Source: Paenibacillus rhizophilus
GTDB lineage: Bacteria; Bacillota; Bacilli; Paenibacillales; Paenibacillaceae
Reading direction: 5' to 3'
Assembly: GCF_003854965.1 (NCBI RefSeq)
Contig: NZ_RQPI01000002.1
Location: 310,001 to 374,000 of the forward strand
DNA length: 64,000 nucleotides
Position numbers and translations under genes: made by a program. Below are positions 34,626-43,015 of the stretch, in pieces. The notes under the pieces are model-generated. The model was not told where the DNA came from. It saw nothing but the letters and a program-made list of their open reading frames with translations, and made no database searches. How positions within the stretch are numbered: position 1 is the first letter of the stretch; every line of letters starts with the position of its first letter.

Positions 34626-36086
34626 TTGAAAGTACTGCTGCTTGATCTGGATTCGACAACGCCCAGCCATCTGGGATGCTACGGCTATCATCGCAATACC
34701 TCGCCCAATATCGATAGCATTGCGGCTGAAGGCGTAACTTTTACTAATTATTATACTACTGACGCACCGTGTCTTCCCTCGCGGACCGCGCTCATGACCG
34801 GTATGTTCGGAATACATAACGGCGTTGTCGGCCACGGCGGCACGGCGGCCGATTTGCATCATGAAGGAGTGGATCGGGAGTTTCGCAGCCGGCTTGGTTC
34901 CGAGAGCTTCCCCTCGATTTTCCGGGAGGCGGGGCTGAGAACGGCGCTAATCAGTCCATTTGGGGAAAGGCATACGGCCTGGCCGTTCTACGCCGGATTT
35001 AATGAAATCTATAATACGGGCCGCTGCGGGATGGAATCGGCTGAGGAGGTAACTCCGGCCGTCCTTGACTGGCTGGACCGCAACGCCGGACAGGACGACT
35101 GGATGCTGTATGTGAACTACTGGGACCCGCATACCCCGTACCGCGCACCCGCCAGCTTCGGCAATCCGTTCGCCGAAGAACCGCTTCCGGCCTGGCTGAC
35201 GGATGATGTACTTCAGGAGCACCGGAACAAAGTGGGCCCGCACAGCGCGAGCGAGATTAATATGTATGACAACCGCACCTTGGATAAGTATCCGCGATAT
35301 CCTGGCGAAATTGCCGACAACGCCGGATTGCGGCGGATGATCGACGGATACGACTGCGGAATCCGCTATATGGACGGGCATATCGGAGCCATTTTCCAAA
35401 GTCTGGAGCAGCAGGGAATTATGGATGAAGTGGCGATCATTATTACAGCCGACCATGGTGAGAATATGGGAGAACTTGGCATATACGGCGAACACGGCAC
35501 AGCCGATCAAGGCACCTGCCGCATCCCGATGATCATCCGGTGGCCCGGCTCCCTTAAAGGCCATGTGAATAGAGGGCTGCATTACCATCTGGATCTTCCG
35601 CCCACGATCGCCGATCTGCTTGGCCTAAAGCCCGCTCCGAGCTGGGACGGGCAGAGCTACGCGCCCGCGCTTCTGGCCGAAGAGGAGAGCGGCCGCGACT
35701 ACCTCGTCGTCTCCCAGTGCGCCCATGTCTGCCAGCGGAGTGTCCGGTTCGGCGACTGGCTGTATATCCGCACTTATCATGACGGCTATCATTTGTTCGA
35801 CCGCGAAATGTTGTTCAATCTCGATCAAGATCCGCATGAGCTCCGCAATCTGGCCGGGGCCCGTCCCGACCTCTGCCGGGAGGGAACATATCTATTGCAT
35901 GATTGGCACGAGAACATGATGCGGTCCATGCCGTTCGACACCGATCCTCTCTGGACGGTGATGAAAGAAGGCGGCCCGTATCATGCAAAAGGACATCTGA
36001 AGAGCTATGCCGAGCGGCTGGTGCAAACCGGACGGGGACATGCCGTTGCGGAGCTGCGCAACCGGCATCCGCAGGAGTTCAGGTAA
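34626..36086 (+). CDS. Sulfatase, Cys-type (formylglycine-dependent)
   Basis: Hydrolyses sulfate esters, probably from sugars brought in by the preceding ABC importer. The protein has LLLDLDSTTPSHLGCYGY and the activation motif C-L-P-S-R with Cys49, which must be oxidised to formylglycine. Metal-site sequences TADHGENMGE and YGEHGTADQG follow. A TTG at 34626 is chosen because AAGGAG lies 9 bases before it; the ATG at 34617 is in frame but abuts that site directly. About 486 residues, no signal peptide, so a cytoplasmic enzyme. The Cys-type site can be matured by the radical-SAM protein encoded at 46873-48132. Confidence 0.9.
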   Translation: MKVLLLDLDSTTPSHLGCYGYHRNTSPNIDSIAAEGVTFTNYYTTDAPCLPSRTALMTGMFGIHNGVVGHGGTAADLHHEGVDREFRSRLGSESFPSIFREAGLRTALISPFGERHTAWPFYAGFNEIYNTGRCGMESAEEVTPAVLDWLDRNAGQDDWMLYVNYWDPHTPYRAPASFGNPFAEEPLPAWLTDDVLQEHRNKVGPHSASEINMYDNRTLDKYPRYPGEIADNAGLRRMIDGYDCGIRYMDGHIGAIFQSLEQQGIMDEVAIIITADHGENMGELGIYGEHGTADQGTCRIPMIIRWPGSLKGHVNRGLHYHLDLPPTIADLLGLKPAPSWDGQSYAPALLAEEESGRDYLVVSQCAHVCQRSVRFGDWLYIRTYHDGYHLFDREMLFNLDQDPHELRNLAGARPDLCREGTYLLHDWHENMMRSMPFDTDPLWTVMKEGGPYHAKGHLKSYAERLVQTGRGHAVAELRNRHPQEFR

Positions 36087-36150
36087 GCCGCTGAATGTAG
36101 CTTGTTAATGTTCAAACATCTGCTCCGCGGACTCAAAGGAAGGACGGCTG

Positions 36151-36261
36151 ATGGCAGGAGAAAGATTGTTTCCGAGCAGGTCGGGGAGCCGACGCTGCCT
36201 CGAGGAGTATAAAAGGACCGAACTGCCAATTTCGGCCGATACAATCCGTGCATATATTTGA
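36151..36261 (+). other. Possible 36-residue small open reading frame
   Basis: ATG at 36151 with GGAAGGA 6 bases upstream opens a frame that stops at the foot of the terminator. The product would be basic and arginine-rich with one cysteine. It lies in the 3' region of the sulfatase operon. No homology recognised; may be chance. Confidence 0.2.
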
Positions 36262-36291
36262 AGGCACCTCGCCCGTAATGCGAGGTGCCTT
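36261..36291 (+). terminator. Rho-independent terminator after the sulfatase operon
   Basis: Perfect 11-base stem (AAGGCACCTCG / CGAGGTGCCTT), nine-base loop, then TCTTTATT on the plus strand. It could also act for the convergent PLP-enzyme operon, though the minus-strand tail is less T-rich. Confidence 0.88.
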
Positions 36292-36356
36292 TCTTTATTC
36301 GGATTAATTATCGTTGCGGCGAAGGACGTGGGATTCTCTGCTGAAGGCTATGTAGA

Positions 36357-37538
36357 TCAATTCACCTTCTCAAAAGCCTGCTTAATATCCTCGATCAGCA
36401 GCTCGGGATCTTCCAAACCGACATATAACCGGACAACCGGTCCGGATACCGATTCATAGCCTTCCGGCAGGGTTGGAACGGTCACCAGACTTTCGTATCC
36501 GCCCCAGCTTACGCCGATCCGGAAGTATTCAAGGTGGTCCGCCCATCTCTTGATCATATCGACCGACAGGTCCGTCTCAAAGGCGAACAGGCTGCTGTAC
36601 CCGCACATCTGCTCCTTACCCAGCTCATATTGCGGATGCGAGGGCAGTCCCGGATGATGGACCTTGAGAACATGCGGTAGCTGTTCCATAGCTTCGGCGA
36701 CGAGCAGACCGTTCTTCTCGAACCGTTCCATGCGAAGCGGCAGCGTACGCAGTCCGCGCATGGTCAGTGAAGCGGTATGGGGAGTCATGACTCCGCCGAG
36801 CAGCAAATACTCGCTCTCGTTGATCCGCCCTATCAGCTCCGCTGAGCCGATGGCGACCCCGCCGATTGCATCGCTATGCCCTCCGATAAACTTGCTTGTG
36901 GAATGAAGGACAAGATCGATGCCCAGCGAGAACGGATTTTGAAAACAAGGCGTCGCCCATGTATTGTCGATGTAGGTCAACGCGCCGATGCTTTTCGCCA
37001 GCTCCGCACAAGCCTTCAAGTCCTGAAGCTGAAACAGCAGGCTGGTCGGGCTTTCCAGGTAAAACAATTTGGTGTTTCCGCGCACGGCCGACCAAAGAGC
37101 TTCCCGGGAAGCTCCGTCTACGAAAGTGAATTCCACTCCGAATTTGGTCAGAAAATTCTCCAGCAGCTTGCGGGTCGGACCGTAAACCTGGCTGACGCAT
37201 ACGATATGATCCCCCGTGCGAACAGCAGCCAAGATGGCTGTCGAAATGGCCGCCATGCCTGAGGCGAAGCAGCGGGCTTTCTCGCCGCCTTGAAGCTGCG
37301 CGAGCCGCTGCTCCAGCTGTTGAACGGTCGGATTATTGCCCCTCGAATACATCGGCCGGTCCGGCTCCTCCGCCGCCGCATGGTCAAATTCCGCATGAGT
37401 GGCAAAGCTGAACAGACTGGTCTGGTATTGCGGTACCGTTACGGAACCTTGATGGCGCTCGTCATGTTTGTCATGAACGACAAGGGTTTGCGGATCGTGT
37501 TTCGGGCTGGCAGTTATTTTTTCTATTTCCGTCATCAC
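36357..37538 (-). CDS. PLP-dependent trans-sulfuration family enzyme
   Basis: Member of the Cys/Met metabolism PLP family (cystathionine gamma-synthase, beta-lyase, methionine gamma-lyase), 393 residues. Family features are SRGNNPTVQQLEQRLAQLQGG, the ring-stacking region CVSQVYGPTRKLL and the cofactor lysine in HSTSKFIGGHSD (Lys216). A GTG-ATG pair gives two possible starts; the GTG at 37538 has AAAGGA at good distance. It follows two sugar permeases by 33 bases, an unusual operon partner. Which reaction it performs cannot be told from these motifs; a C-S lyase in sulfur salvage is plausible. Confidence 0.85.
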   Translation of the reverse strand: MMTEIEKITASPKHDPQTLVVHDKHDERHQGSVTVPQYQTSLFSFATHAEFDHAAAEEPDRPMYSRGNNPTVQQLEQRLAQLQGGEKARCFASGMAAISTAILAAVRTGDHIVCVSQVYGPTRKLLENFLTKFGVEFTFVDGASREALWSAVRGNTKLFYLESPTSLLFQLQDLKACAELAKSIGALTYIDNTWATPCFQNPFSLGIDLVLHSTSKFIGGHSDAIGGVAIGSAELIGRINESEYLLLGGVMTPHTASLTMRGLRTLPLRMERFEKNGLLVAEAMEQLPHVLKVHHPGLPSHPQYELGKEQMCGYSSLFAFETDLSVDMIKRWADHLEYFRIGVSWGGYESLVTVPTLPEGYESVSGPVVRLYVGLEDPELLIEDIKQAFEKVN

Positions 37539-37571
37539 TCGTCATATCCTTTCTCATGTAGTGTCCTATTC

Positions 37572-38411
37572 CTAACCTTTCACAGCGCCGTCCGTCAGGC
37601 CTTGCACAATTAAACGCTGGCAAAGGGCAAACAGGATCATGGTAGGAATGACGGACAGAACGGTCGCCGCCGACATGGCTCCCCAATCGATATCAAACTT
37701 GGTGATAAAGGAATTCATCGCAACGGGGATCGTCTTCGCCTCTTCCCTGTCGATGAACATAATGGCCAGGAACAGCTCGTTCCAGTTCTGAACGAAGGCA
37801 AAAATAAACGTCGCCGATATCCCCGGCTTCATCACCGGAAGGATAATGCGGATCAATCCGCCCAGACGGGAGCATCCGTCAATCATCGCCGCTTCCTCCA
37901 GGCTGGAGGGAATCCGCTGAAAGAACCCTTTTAGCATGAGGGTACAGAACGGGATGAGAAGCACGGAATACATCAGGACAAGCGAGCCCTGCTTGTTAAG
38001 CAGGTTCAACTGGGACATGATGCTATAGAGAGGACCAAATCCGATGAACATCGGAATCATTTGCGTAAGGAAGAAACCGCTCATAATCTGCCGGCTGCCC
38101 CGGAACGTAAAACGCGCCAGCACATAGCTGCTCAATATGGAAATAATAATGACGATAAACGCCGACAATAGCGAAACCAGCAGGCTGTTGCCGATATACA
38201 CATGAAACTTAGAAATCGCGAAGATGTTGGCGTAGTTCTCAAACGAAATCCTCTCCGGCAAGTACTCCAGCGGAAACTTGAAAATATCGTTCTTGGGCTT
38301 CAGCGAAGTAAGAATCATCCAATATAAAGGAAAGACCATAAATAACAGCCAGATCCCGAGAATGATCACTTTGGAACTTAATTTAACTCTGCTTATAACC
38401 TTCCGTTTCAT
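37572..38411 (-). CDS. ABC sugar permease, MalG type
   Basis: Permease of 279 residues, six predicted helices, EAA loop LEEAAMIDGCSRLGGLIRI. Its ATG lies immediately after the stop of the other permease, so translation is coupled. No ATPase gene is in the operon. Confidence 0.92.
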   Translation of the reverse strand: MKRKVISRVKLSSKVIILGIWLLFMVFPLYWMILTSLKPKNDIFKFPLEYLPERISFENYANIFAISKFHVYIGNSLLVSLLSAFIVIIISILSSYVLARFTFRGSRQIMSGFFLTQMIPMFIGFGPLYSIMSQLNLLNKQGSLVLMYSVLLIPFCTLMLKGFFQRIPSSLEEAAMIDGCSRLGGLIRIILPVMKPGISATFIFAFVQNWNELFLAIMFIDREEAKTIPVAMNSFITKFDIDWGAMSAATVLSVIPTMILFALCQRLIVQGLTDGAVKG

Positions 38412-39323
38412 TTAAAAATCACCCGCCTTACTCGCTTTCGTAGCAAAAAGATAGAATAGGGTGTACAGCAGCAGCAGTACGATCGAGATAACCCCGATGG
38501 CGCCGGCCAGGCCGTAATCCCCGCCGAATACGATTTTATCCAGCATGAACGTGGACAGAATATGCGTCGAATTGGCCGGTCCGCCGTTCGTCATCGCATA
38601 GATAATATCCGGGAAATTGAATATCCAGATGACCCGCAAAGCCGTGGTCGTAATGATCGTCGGCAGGATGTAGGGAATAATGACATGCAGCATCTTTTGA
38701 AGTCCGTTCGCGCCGTCCATATCGGCAGCCTCAAACAGCTCTTCGGGAATGGACTGCATGGCGGCTGTAAGCATGATGGCGAAAAAAGCAACCCCGTACC
38801 AAATATTCGCTACAATAACTGAGAACATGGCCCATTTCGGGTCGGACAAAAATCCGATGCGCTCCGAGATCAGCCCCATTTTGAGCAGGAGATCATTGAT
38901 GACGCCGATTTGGCCGTTGAACATCCAGCGCCAGATAATCCCGATCAGAAATCCGGACATCGCCCACGAATAATAAATCAGACCTTGATAAACGCCTCTG
39001 CCCGGGAATTTCTGATACAGCAGGAGCGACAGAACGAATCCGATGGCGAACTGCAGGATCAGGGATATAAACACCCACAGCACCGTATTTTGCATAATGG
39101 TCGGCAGGTTCGGGTCCTGCAAAACCGTTTTGAAATTGTCAAAGCCGATAAACCGGATGTCGTTCAAATTAAAAAGCGAGTAATTTTGAAACGCCATAAT
39201 GATGCCCTTGAAAATCGGAAAATACGTAAGCACAACCACCGGAATAAGCGCGGGCAGCAGACAGAACAGGATAAAGGCGGCGGTGCGGCTTAGGCGAGGT
39301 TTACGGACGCCAGTGTTGTTCAT
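38412..39323 (-). CDS. ABC sugar permease, MalF type
   Basis: Permease of 303 residues with EAA loop ELFEAADMDGANGLQKML. The ATG at 39321-39323 is chosen because GAGGAGG lies upstream and the membrane protein sequence starts right after (KPRLSRTAAFILFCLLPALI). An earlier in-frame start at 39377 has no such site. It lies 70 bases after the binding-protein gene. Confidence 0.9.
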   Translation of the reverse strand: MNNTGVRKPRLSRTAAFILFCLLPALIPVVVLTYFPIFKGIIMAFQNYSLFNLNDIRFIGFDNFKTVLQDPNLPTIMQNTVLWVFISLILQFAIGFVLSLLLYQKFPGRGVYQGLIYYSWAMSGFLIGIIWRWMFNGQIGVINDLLLKMGLISERIGFLSDPKWAMFSVIVANIWYGVAFFAIMLTAAMQSIPEELFEAADMDGANGLQKMLHVIIPYILPTIITTTALRVIWIFNFPDIIYAMTNGGPANSTHILSTFMLDKIVFGGDYGLAGAIGVISIVLLLLYTLFYLFATKASKAGDF

Positions 39324-39393
39324 CAGGACAGGAACCTCCTCTGAAAACAAACATATGGGCGGCAGCACCGTACCCATATGTTTGAATTAATAT

Positions 39394-40716
39394 TTACTTG
39401 CCTTGTTTCTTCTGGTCGATCCAGTATGCGTCCCATTTCTTCAGCGCGTCGTCCACGGACAGTTTGCCGAAAATGATCGCCTGCGTATCCTGCTGGATGA
39501 TCGAGCGCCATTCTCCGAAGCCTTTATAATCCGTTTCAGGCTTGACCGGAATATAATGGGCGGTATCTGCGTTCATGTCCATGTACGGCTTGTAATAGCC
39601 GGTCTTGTAAAATTCGTTCTCAGAGGCGGTTGTATGGACCGGAATCAGACCGATCTTTTGGGTGAAGAACTCATTCTCTTCCGGGCTGGACAGGAACTCG
39701 ATCAATTTCCAAGCTTCGTCCTTATGCTCGGAATGGGCTGCCATTCCCCATCCGGCTGCGCCGACTTTAAAGTGGGTAACGCCGGCTGGGCCTGCTGGAA
39801 TCGCCGCCGTGCTCCAGGTGCCTTCGCCCATTTTTTGCTTGACGACGTCGATGACATCCGGGTCTTGAATCAGCATGCCGGTAATCCCGGCTTCAAAGCC
39901 TTCAACCATTTCCGCGAATCCCCAGTTCACCGAATCTTTCGGGGAGCCGTCTTTATAAATATTCAGGTGGTTCTCCAGAGCCTGCTTGGCTTCCGGCGTA
40001 CTGAATATCGTGTTGCCATTCTTCAGGAACATGGCGTCTTCGGGATTGGTGTTCGTTCCGTTGTAGTCGCGGACCATATCGACTATGTAGCTGTCGGCGC
40101 CTTTTCCGCCCCGGAAGGAGTAGCCATAACGGTTCTTGGACGGATCGGTGATCGCTTTAGCCGCCTGGTACAAATCTTCCCATGTCTTGGGCGCTTCCAG
40201 TCCTTTTTCCTTGAACCAGTCGGTTCGGTAGAACAATATTTTTTCATACAGGCCATAAGGAATGTAATAAGGCTTGTTCTCTATATAATTGGCGGACATC
40301 TGTGCGCTGGTGTTCAGCGTGCCGTAACCGGACCACTTGGACGTGTAGGCCGACAAGTCGGCAATCCAGTTGTTCGTTACGAATTGCTTGACGGTGGAAT
40401 CTCTGACTTCCAGTACATCGACATCCGCTTTGGAAGACAGCATTTGCGCAATTTTCGTATCGGCGCTGTCCAGCGGCGGCGAAATCAGCTCGACATCAAT
40501 CCCCGGATTGGCCTCTTCAAACTTGGTCAGCATTTGATTGAGGACTTCCGTCCGGGCCGGGCTGGTCAAGCTTTCGATCATTCTGATTTTCACCTGTTCC
40601 GATGAGCCGCTTCCGGCAGAGCCTTCGCTGCTTGTCCCGCTCCCACAAGCTGTTAACGAGCTGAGTGCCGTTACGATCAATAAAGCTGATGCGAACAATT
40701 TTTTACCGGTTCTCAC
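39394..40716 (-). CDS. ABC sugar-binding lipoprotein
   Basis: Family 1 solute-binding protein of 440 residues. A GTG at 40714-40716 is chosen: it has GAGGGGGA at the right distance and gives a standard 24-residue lipoprotein signal ending LTAC (Cys24). Starting further upstream would add non-signal sequence. The mature protein shows RMIESLTSPARTEVLNQMLTK and ADVDVLEVRDSTVKQF type sequence. First gene of an operon with two permeases and a PLP enzyme. Probably controlled by the GntR-type regulator encoded upstream through the palindrome at 40902. Ligand unknown. Confidence 0.9.
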   Translation of the reverse strand: MRTGKKLFASALLIVTALSSLTACGSGTSSEGSAGSGSSEQVKIRMIESLTSPARTEVLNQMLTKFEEANPGIDVELISPPLDSADTKIAQMLSSKADVDVLEVRDSTVKQFVTNNWIADLSAYTSKWSGYGTLNTSAQMSANYIENKPYYIPYGLYEKILFYRTDWFKEKGLEAPKTWEDLYQAAKAITDPSKNRYGYSFRGGKGADSYIVDMVRDYNGTNTNPEDAMFLKNGNTIFSTPEAKQALENHLNIYKDGSPKDSVNWGFAEMVEGFEAGITGMLIQDPDVIDVVKQKMGEGTWSTAAIPAGPAGVTHFKVGAAGWGMAAHSEHKDEAWKLIEFLSSPEENEFFTQKIGLIPVHTTASENEFYKTGYYKPYMDMNADTAHYIPVKPETDYKGFGEWRSIIQQDTQAIIFGKLSVDDALKKWDAYWIDQKKQGK

Positions 40717-41090
40717 AAAAATCCCCCTCATAAAAAAATAATTATTATTATAAAAGGTCCAGGGTCCCTTCATAATTTCGTTGATGCCACACACAAGCAA
40801 CCATACTATCATGCTGTCATACAGGTTGAGGCATAGGCTCCTGTTACCATTCTCCTTAGAGACTAAGCGGAGGAAATATCTAGCTGCCAGTAATGCTGTG
40901 AACCTGTCTGACAGGTAAGATCCTAAAAAACCTAATTCTGCTTTCCAAGACCTTCCCGTCATGTAAAGTTACGTGCCATCAACATTCAATCCATTACTGA
41001 TTTTGCATCGAAAGAACAATAATTTAGTTAAATTCTTAATGAATCTTAACATCCCTCATCCGCCCATGTCAATCCTTATGTCAGGTAAGT
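40717..41090. other. Regulatory intergenic region between GntR gene and ABC operon
   Basis: 374 bases with no convincing gene. Holds the perfect ACCTGTC-T-GACAGGT palindrome and two weaker related motifs, CTGTCATACAG near 40820 and a half-site GTCAGGTAAG near 41081. The frame of the binding protein stays open through much of it without a usable start. Confidence 0.5.
40902..40916. promoter_or_regulatory. Probable GntR/FadR-family operator (ACCTGTCTGACAGGT)
   Basis: Perfect 7-1-7 inverted repeat about 185 bases before the binding-protein start. The size and TGTC-GACA core fit operators of the FadR subfamily of GntR regulators, and such a regulator is encoded directly upstream. Confidence 0.65.
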
Positions 41091-41765
41091 TTACTCAACT
41101 TCCGTGATTGCTCTCACCATGACATCCATCATTTTATTGAATTCTTCTCTCGCCTTCTGCGCATCCTTCTCCTCGATCGCTTCAACGACGGATTTGTGAA
41201 AAGGATAGCTGTCATAGAAAAAGTCCTTGTTGCCAAACGGCGCCCGCCAAAACTCGACAAACGTATTCCAGATCGATCCGATGATTTCCTGCAAAATCAC
41301 GTTGCCCGAAGCCCGGTAAATCGCCTGGTGGAACTTCATATCCGCGATAGAGCTTTCCGCTCCGGTCGTCTTGCCGATCAGCTCGTAATAATACCACATT
41401 TCGTCCACATGCTCCTGAGTAGCCCGTACCGCTGCCAGCTCCACCGCAATACCCTCGAGGCCTCTGCGGACATCGCACAGCTGAAGAAGCGCGGATTTCT
41501 CATCCTCTACCGTAAATTTGGTCGATAATTGATACAAGGACGGCTCTTTGACGAAAATCCCTTTGCCGTTAAGGACTTCAATGATATCCAAAGCCTCCAA
41601 ATAGCGGATCGCCTCGCGGATGGAAGAACGGCCGACGCCAAGATTCTCCATAATTTGCTCTACGGAAGGCAGCTTATCTCCTTTCTTCAAATTGTTTTGC
41701 TGAATATAATCTTTAATTTCTTTCGAAACCATTTCGTGTGTCTGAACTTTTTTAATCTTCTTCAT
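41091..41765 (-). CDS. GntR-family regulator, FadR subfamily
   Basis: Regulator of 224 residues. An N-terminal winged helix (GDKLPSVEQIMENLGVGRSSIREAIRYLEAL) is followed by an all-helical FCD effector domain whose metal/ligand histidines are visible in MKFHQAIYRASGN and YPFHKSVVEAIE. It precedes the ABC operon on the same strand and probably controls that operon and perhaps the dehydrogenase operon upstream. FCD ligands are usually sugar acids or other carboxylates. Confidence 0.9.
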   Translation of the reverse strand: MKKIKKVQTHEMVSKEIKDYIQQNNLKKGDKLPSVEQIMENLGVGRSSIREAIRYLEALDIIEVLNGKGIFVKEPSLYQLSTKFTVEDEKSALLQLCDVRRGLEGIAVELAAVRATQEHVDEMWYYYELIGKTTGAESSIADMKFHQAIYRASGNVILQEIIGSIWNTFVEFWRAPFGNKDFFYDSYPFHKSVVEAIEEKDAQKAREEFNKMMDVMVRAITEVE

Positions 41766-41893
41766 ATGGCCTTCCCCTTCAAACCAATATTTGCACTTAT
41801 TCTACCTGAAAATGATAGCATGATGAATAATAAGTTACAAACATAGGTTTAATGGAAAGAACCTGTAAGCAATTTCTCTCTGCGCCGTTTTGC

Positions 41894-41930
41894 AAAAAAA
41901 CCGAGCTTTGCGCACAGCAAGACTCGGTTC
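41894..41930 (-). terminator. Rho-independent terminator of the isomerase-dehydrogenase operon
   Basis: Stem AACCGAG-CTTTGC / GCAAGA-CTCGGTT, near perfect, followed on the minus strand by TTTTTTT. It lies 42 bases after the stop of the last dehydrogenase gene. Confidence 0.85.
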
Positions 41931-41971
41931 TTCTTGTACAATAGCGGTAATCGGCCCAGCCCTCGTCTTAC

Positions 41972-42985
41972 TTAGGCGAGCTTCACCCATTCTCCTTGGG
42001 CATCCGCCGATTTGATCTCCGCTTCCACGAGCTCAAGGGATTCCGCCGCGCTTTCGGGAGTACACACGGCAACGGGCCTGTCATGGATGACCGCATCCAG
42101 GAAATAGTCAAGTTCCCGGTAATAACCGGCTTCCGGGGAAATCTCCGGGGTAAAGCCCGGTCCGTTATTCGGATTCACCTTGACCTGGCTTCCGTCAAAC
42201 ACCACACTGCCCCCTTCGAAATTGACCCGATAACCCATATAAAAACCGAAATCGCCCTCCAGCGTCCAGTCCACCTGGGCGTTGATGACTTTCCCGTCTT
42301 TATAATAATAATGGGTGGAGGCGATATCGTATCCGCTTCCCGGGAGCACATTGCGCCCAAGAGTCGATACTTTCTCCGGCTTGCCGAACAAATAGTTGAT
42401 CATATCCGTATCGTGAATATGCATGTCCATAATACAGCCGCCGCTGAGCTTCTCATCGAGGAACCAGTCCTTCGGAGCCCCTGAGCCGCGATAGAAATAG
42501 CCTTCCGTCGCCTGGCCAAACCTGCCGCTGTCCACAACTTCCTTCAAATATTCATAGCCCGGCCAGAACCGGAGGCACTGCCCGATCATGAGCTTCTTAC
42601 CTCTGCGCGCAGCCGTCTCCACCATCTTCCGAGCCTCTGACGAAGTTCTGGCCATCGGTTTCTCGCAGAATACATGGTGGCCGCGTTCCAGCAGCGAGCA
42701 GGCCATTTCGGCATGCAGATACGTAGGAGCCGCAATATCGATGACATCCAATTGCTCGCGCGCCAGCATTTCCTCAAGATCGGTGTAGAGATTGTACGCG
42801 GACAAATCGTAAACTTCACGGGCCGTGCTCATATTTCCGCCCGATTTTCCGTCTTTCAGCTCTTCGATCCGCGGATCGCAAATCGCGGTGAGCGTAACAG
42901 GGCAGCCTTCCTCCATTAACCGGACATAATTGTCAAAGTGCATCCGGCCCATAAATCCGAAACCGACCAATCCTATTTTCAACAT
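41972..42985 (-). CDS. Gfo/Idh/MocA-family NAD(P)-dependent dehydrogenase (copy 2)
   Basis: Oxidoreductase of 337 residues acting on a sugar, inositol or related polyol. Nucleotide-binding GLVGFGFMGRMHFDNY is at the N terminus, the catalytic-lysine motif CEKPMA is near residue 110 and GGCIMDMHIHDTDM forms part of the active site. It is the same length as the next gene and very similar to it throughout, a clear tandem duplication. Third gene of an operon with a sugar isomerase; 30 bases separate the two dehydrogenases. Confidence 0.9.
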   Translation of the reverse strand: MLKIGLVGFGFMGRMHFDNYVRLMEEGCPVTLTAICDPRIEELKDGKSGGNMSTAREVYDLSAYNLYTDLEEMLAREQLDVIDIAAPTYLHAEMACSLLERGHHVFCEKPMARTSSEARKMVETAARRGKKLMIGQCLRFWPGYEYLKEVVDSGRFGQATEGYFYRGSGAPKDWFLDEKLSGGCIMDMHIHDTDMINYLFGKPEKVSTLGRNVLPGSGYDIASTHYYYKDGKVINAQVDWTLEGDFGFYMGYRVNFEGGSVVFDGSQVKVNPNNGPGFTPEISPEAGYYRELDYFLDAVIHDRPVAVCTPESAAESLELVEAEIKSADAQGEWVKLA

Positions 42986-43015
42986 GCCAGAAACCGCCTC
43001 CTTTAATTGATGACG

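Noticed and set aside
40717..40962. Extended binding-protein frame
   Set aside because: It would put about 80 non-signal residues before the lipoprotein signal and cover the operator region; GTG 40716 fits the ribosome site and signal peptide.
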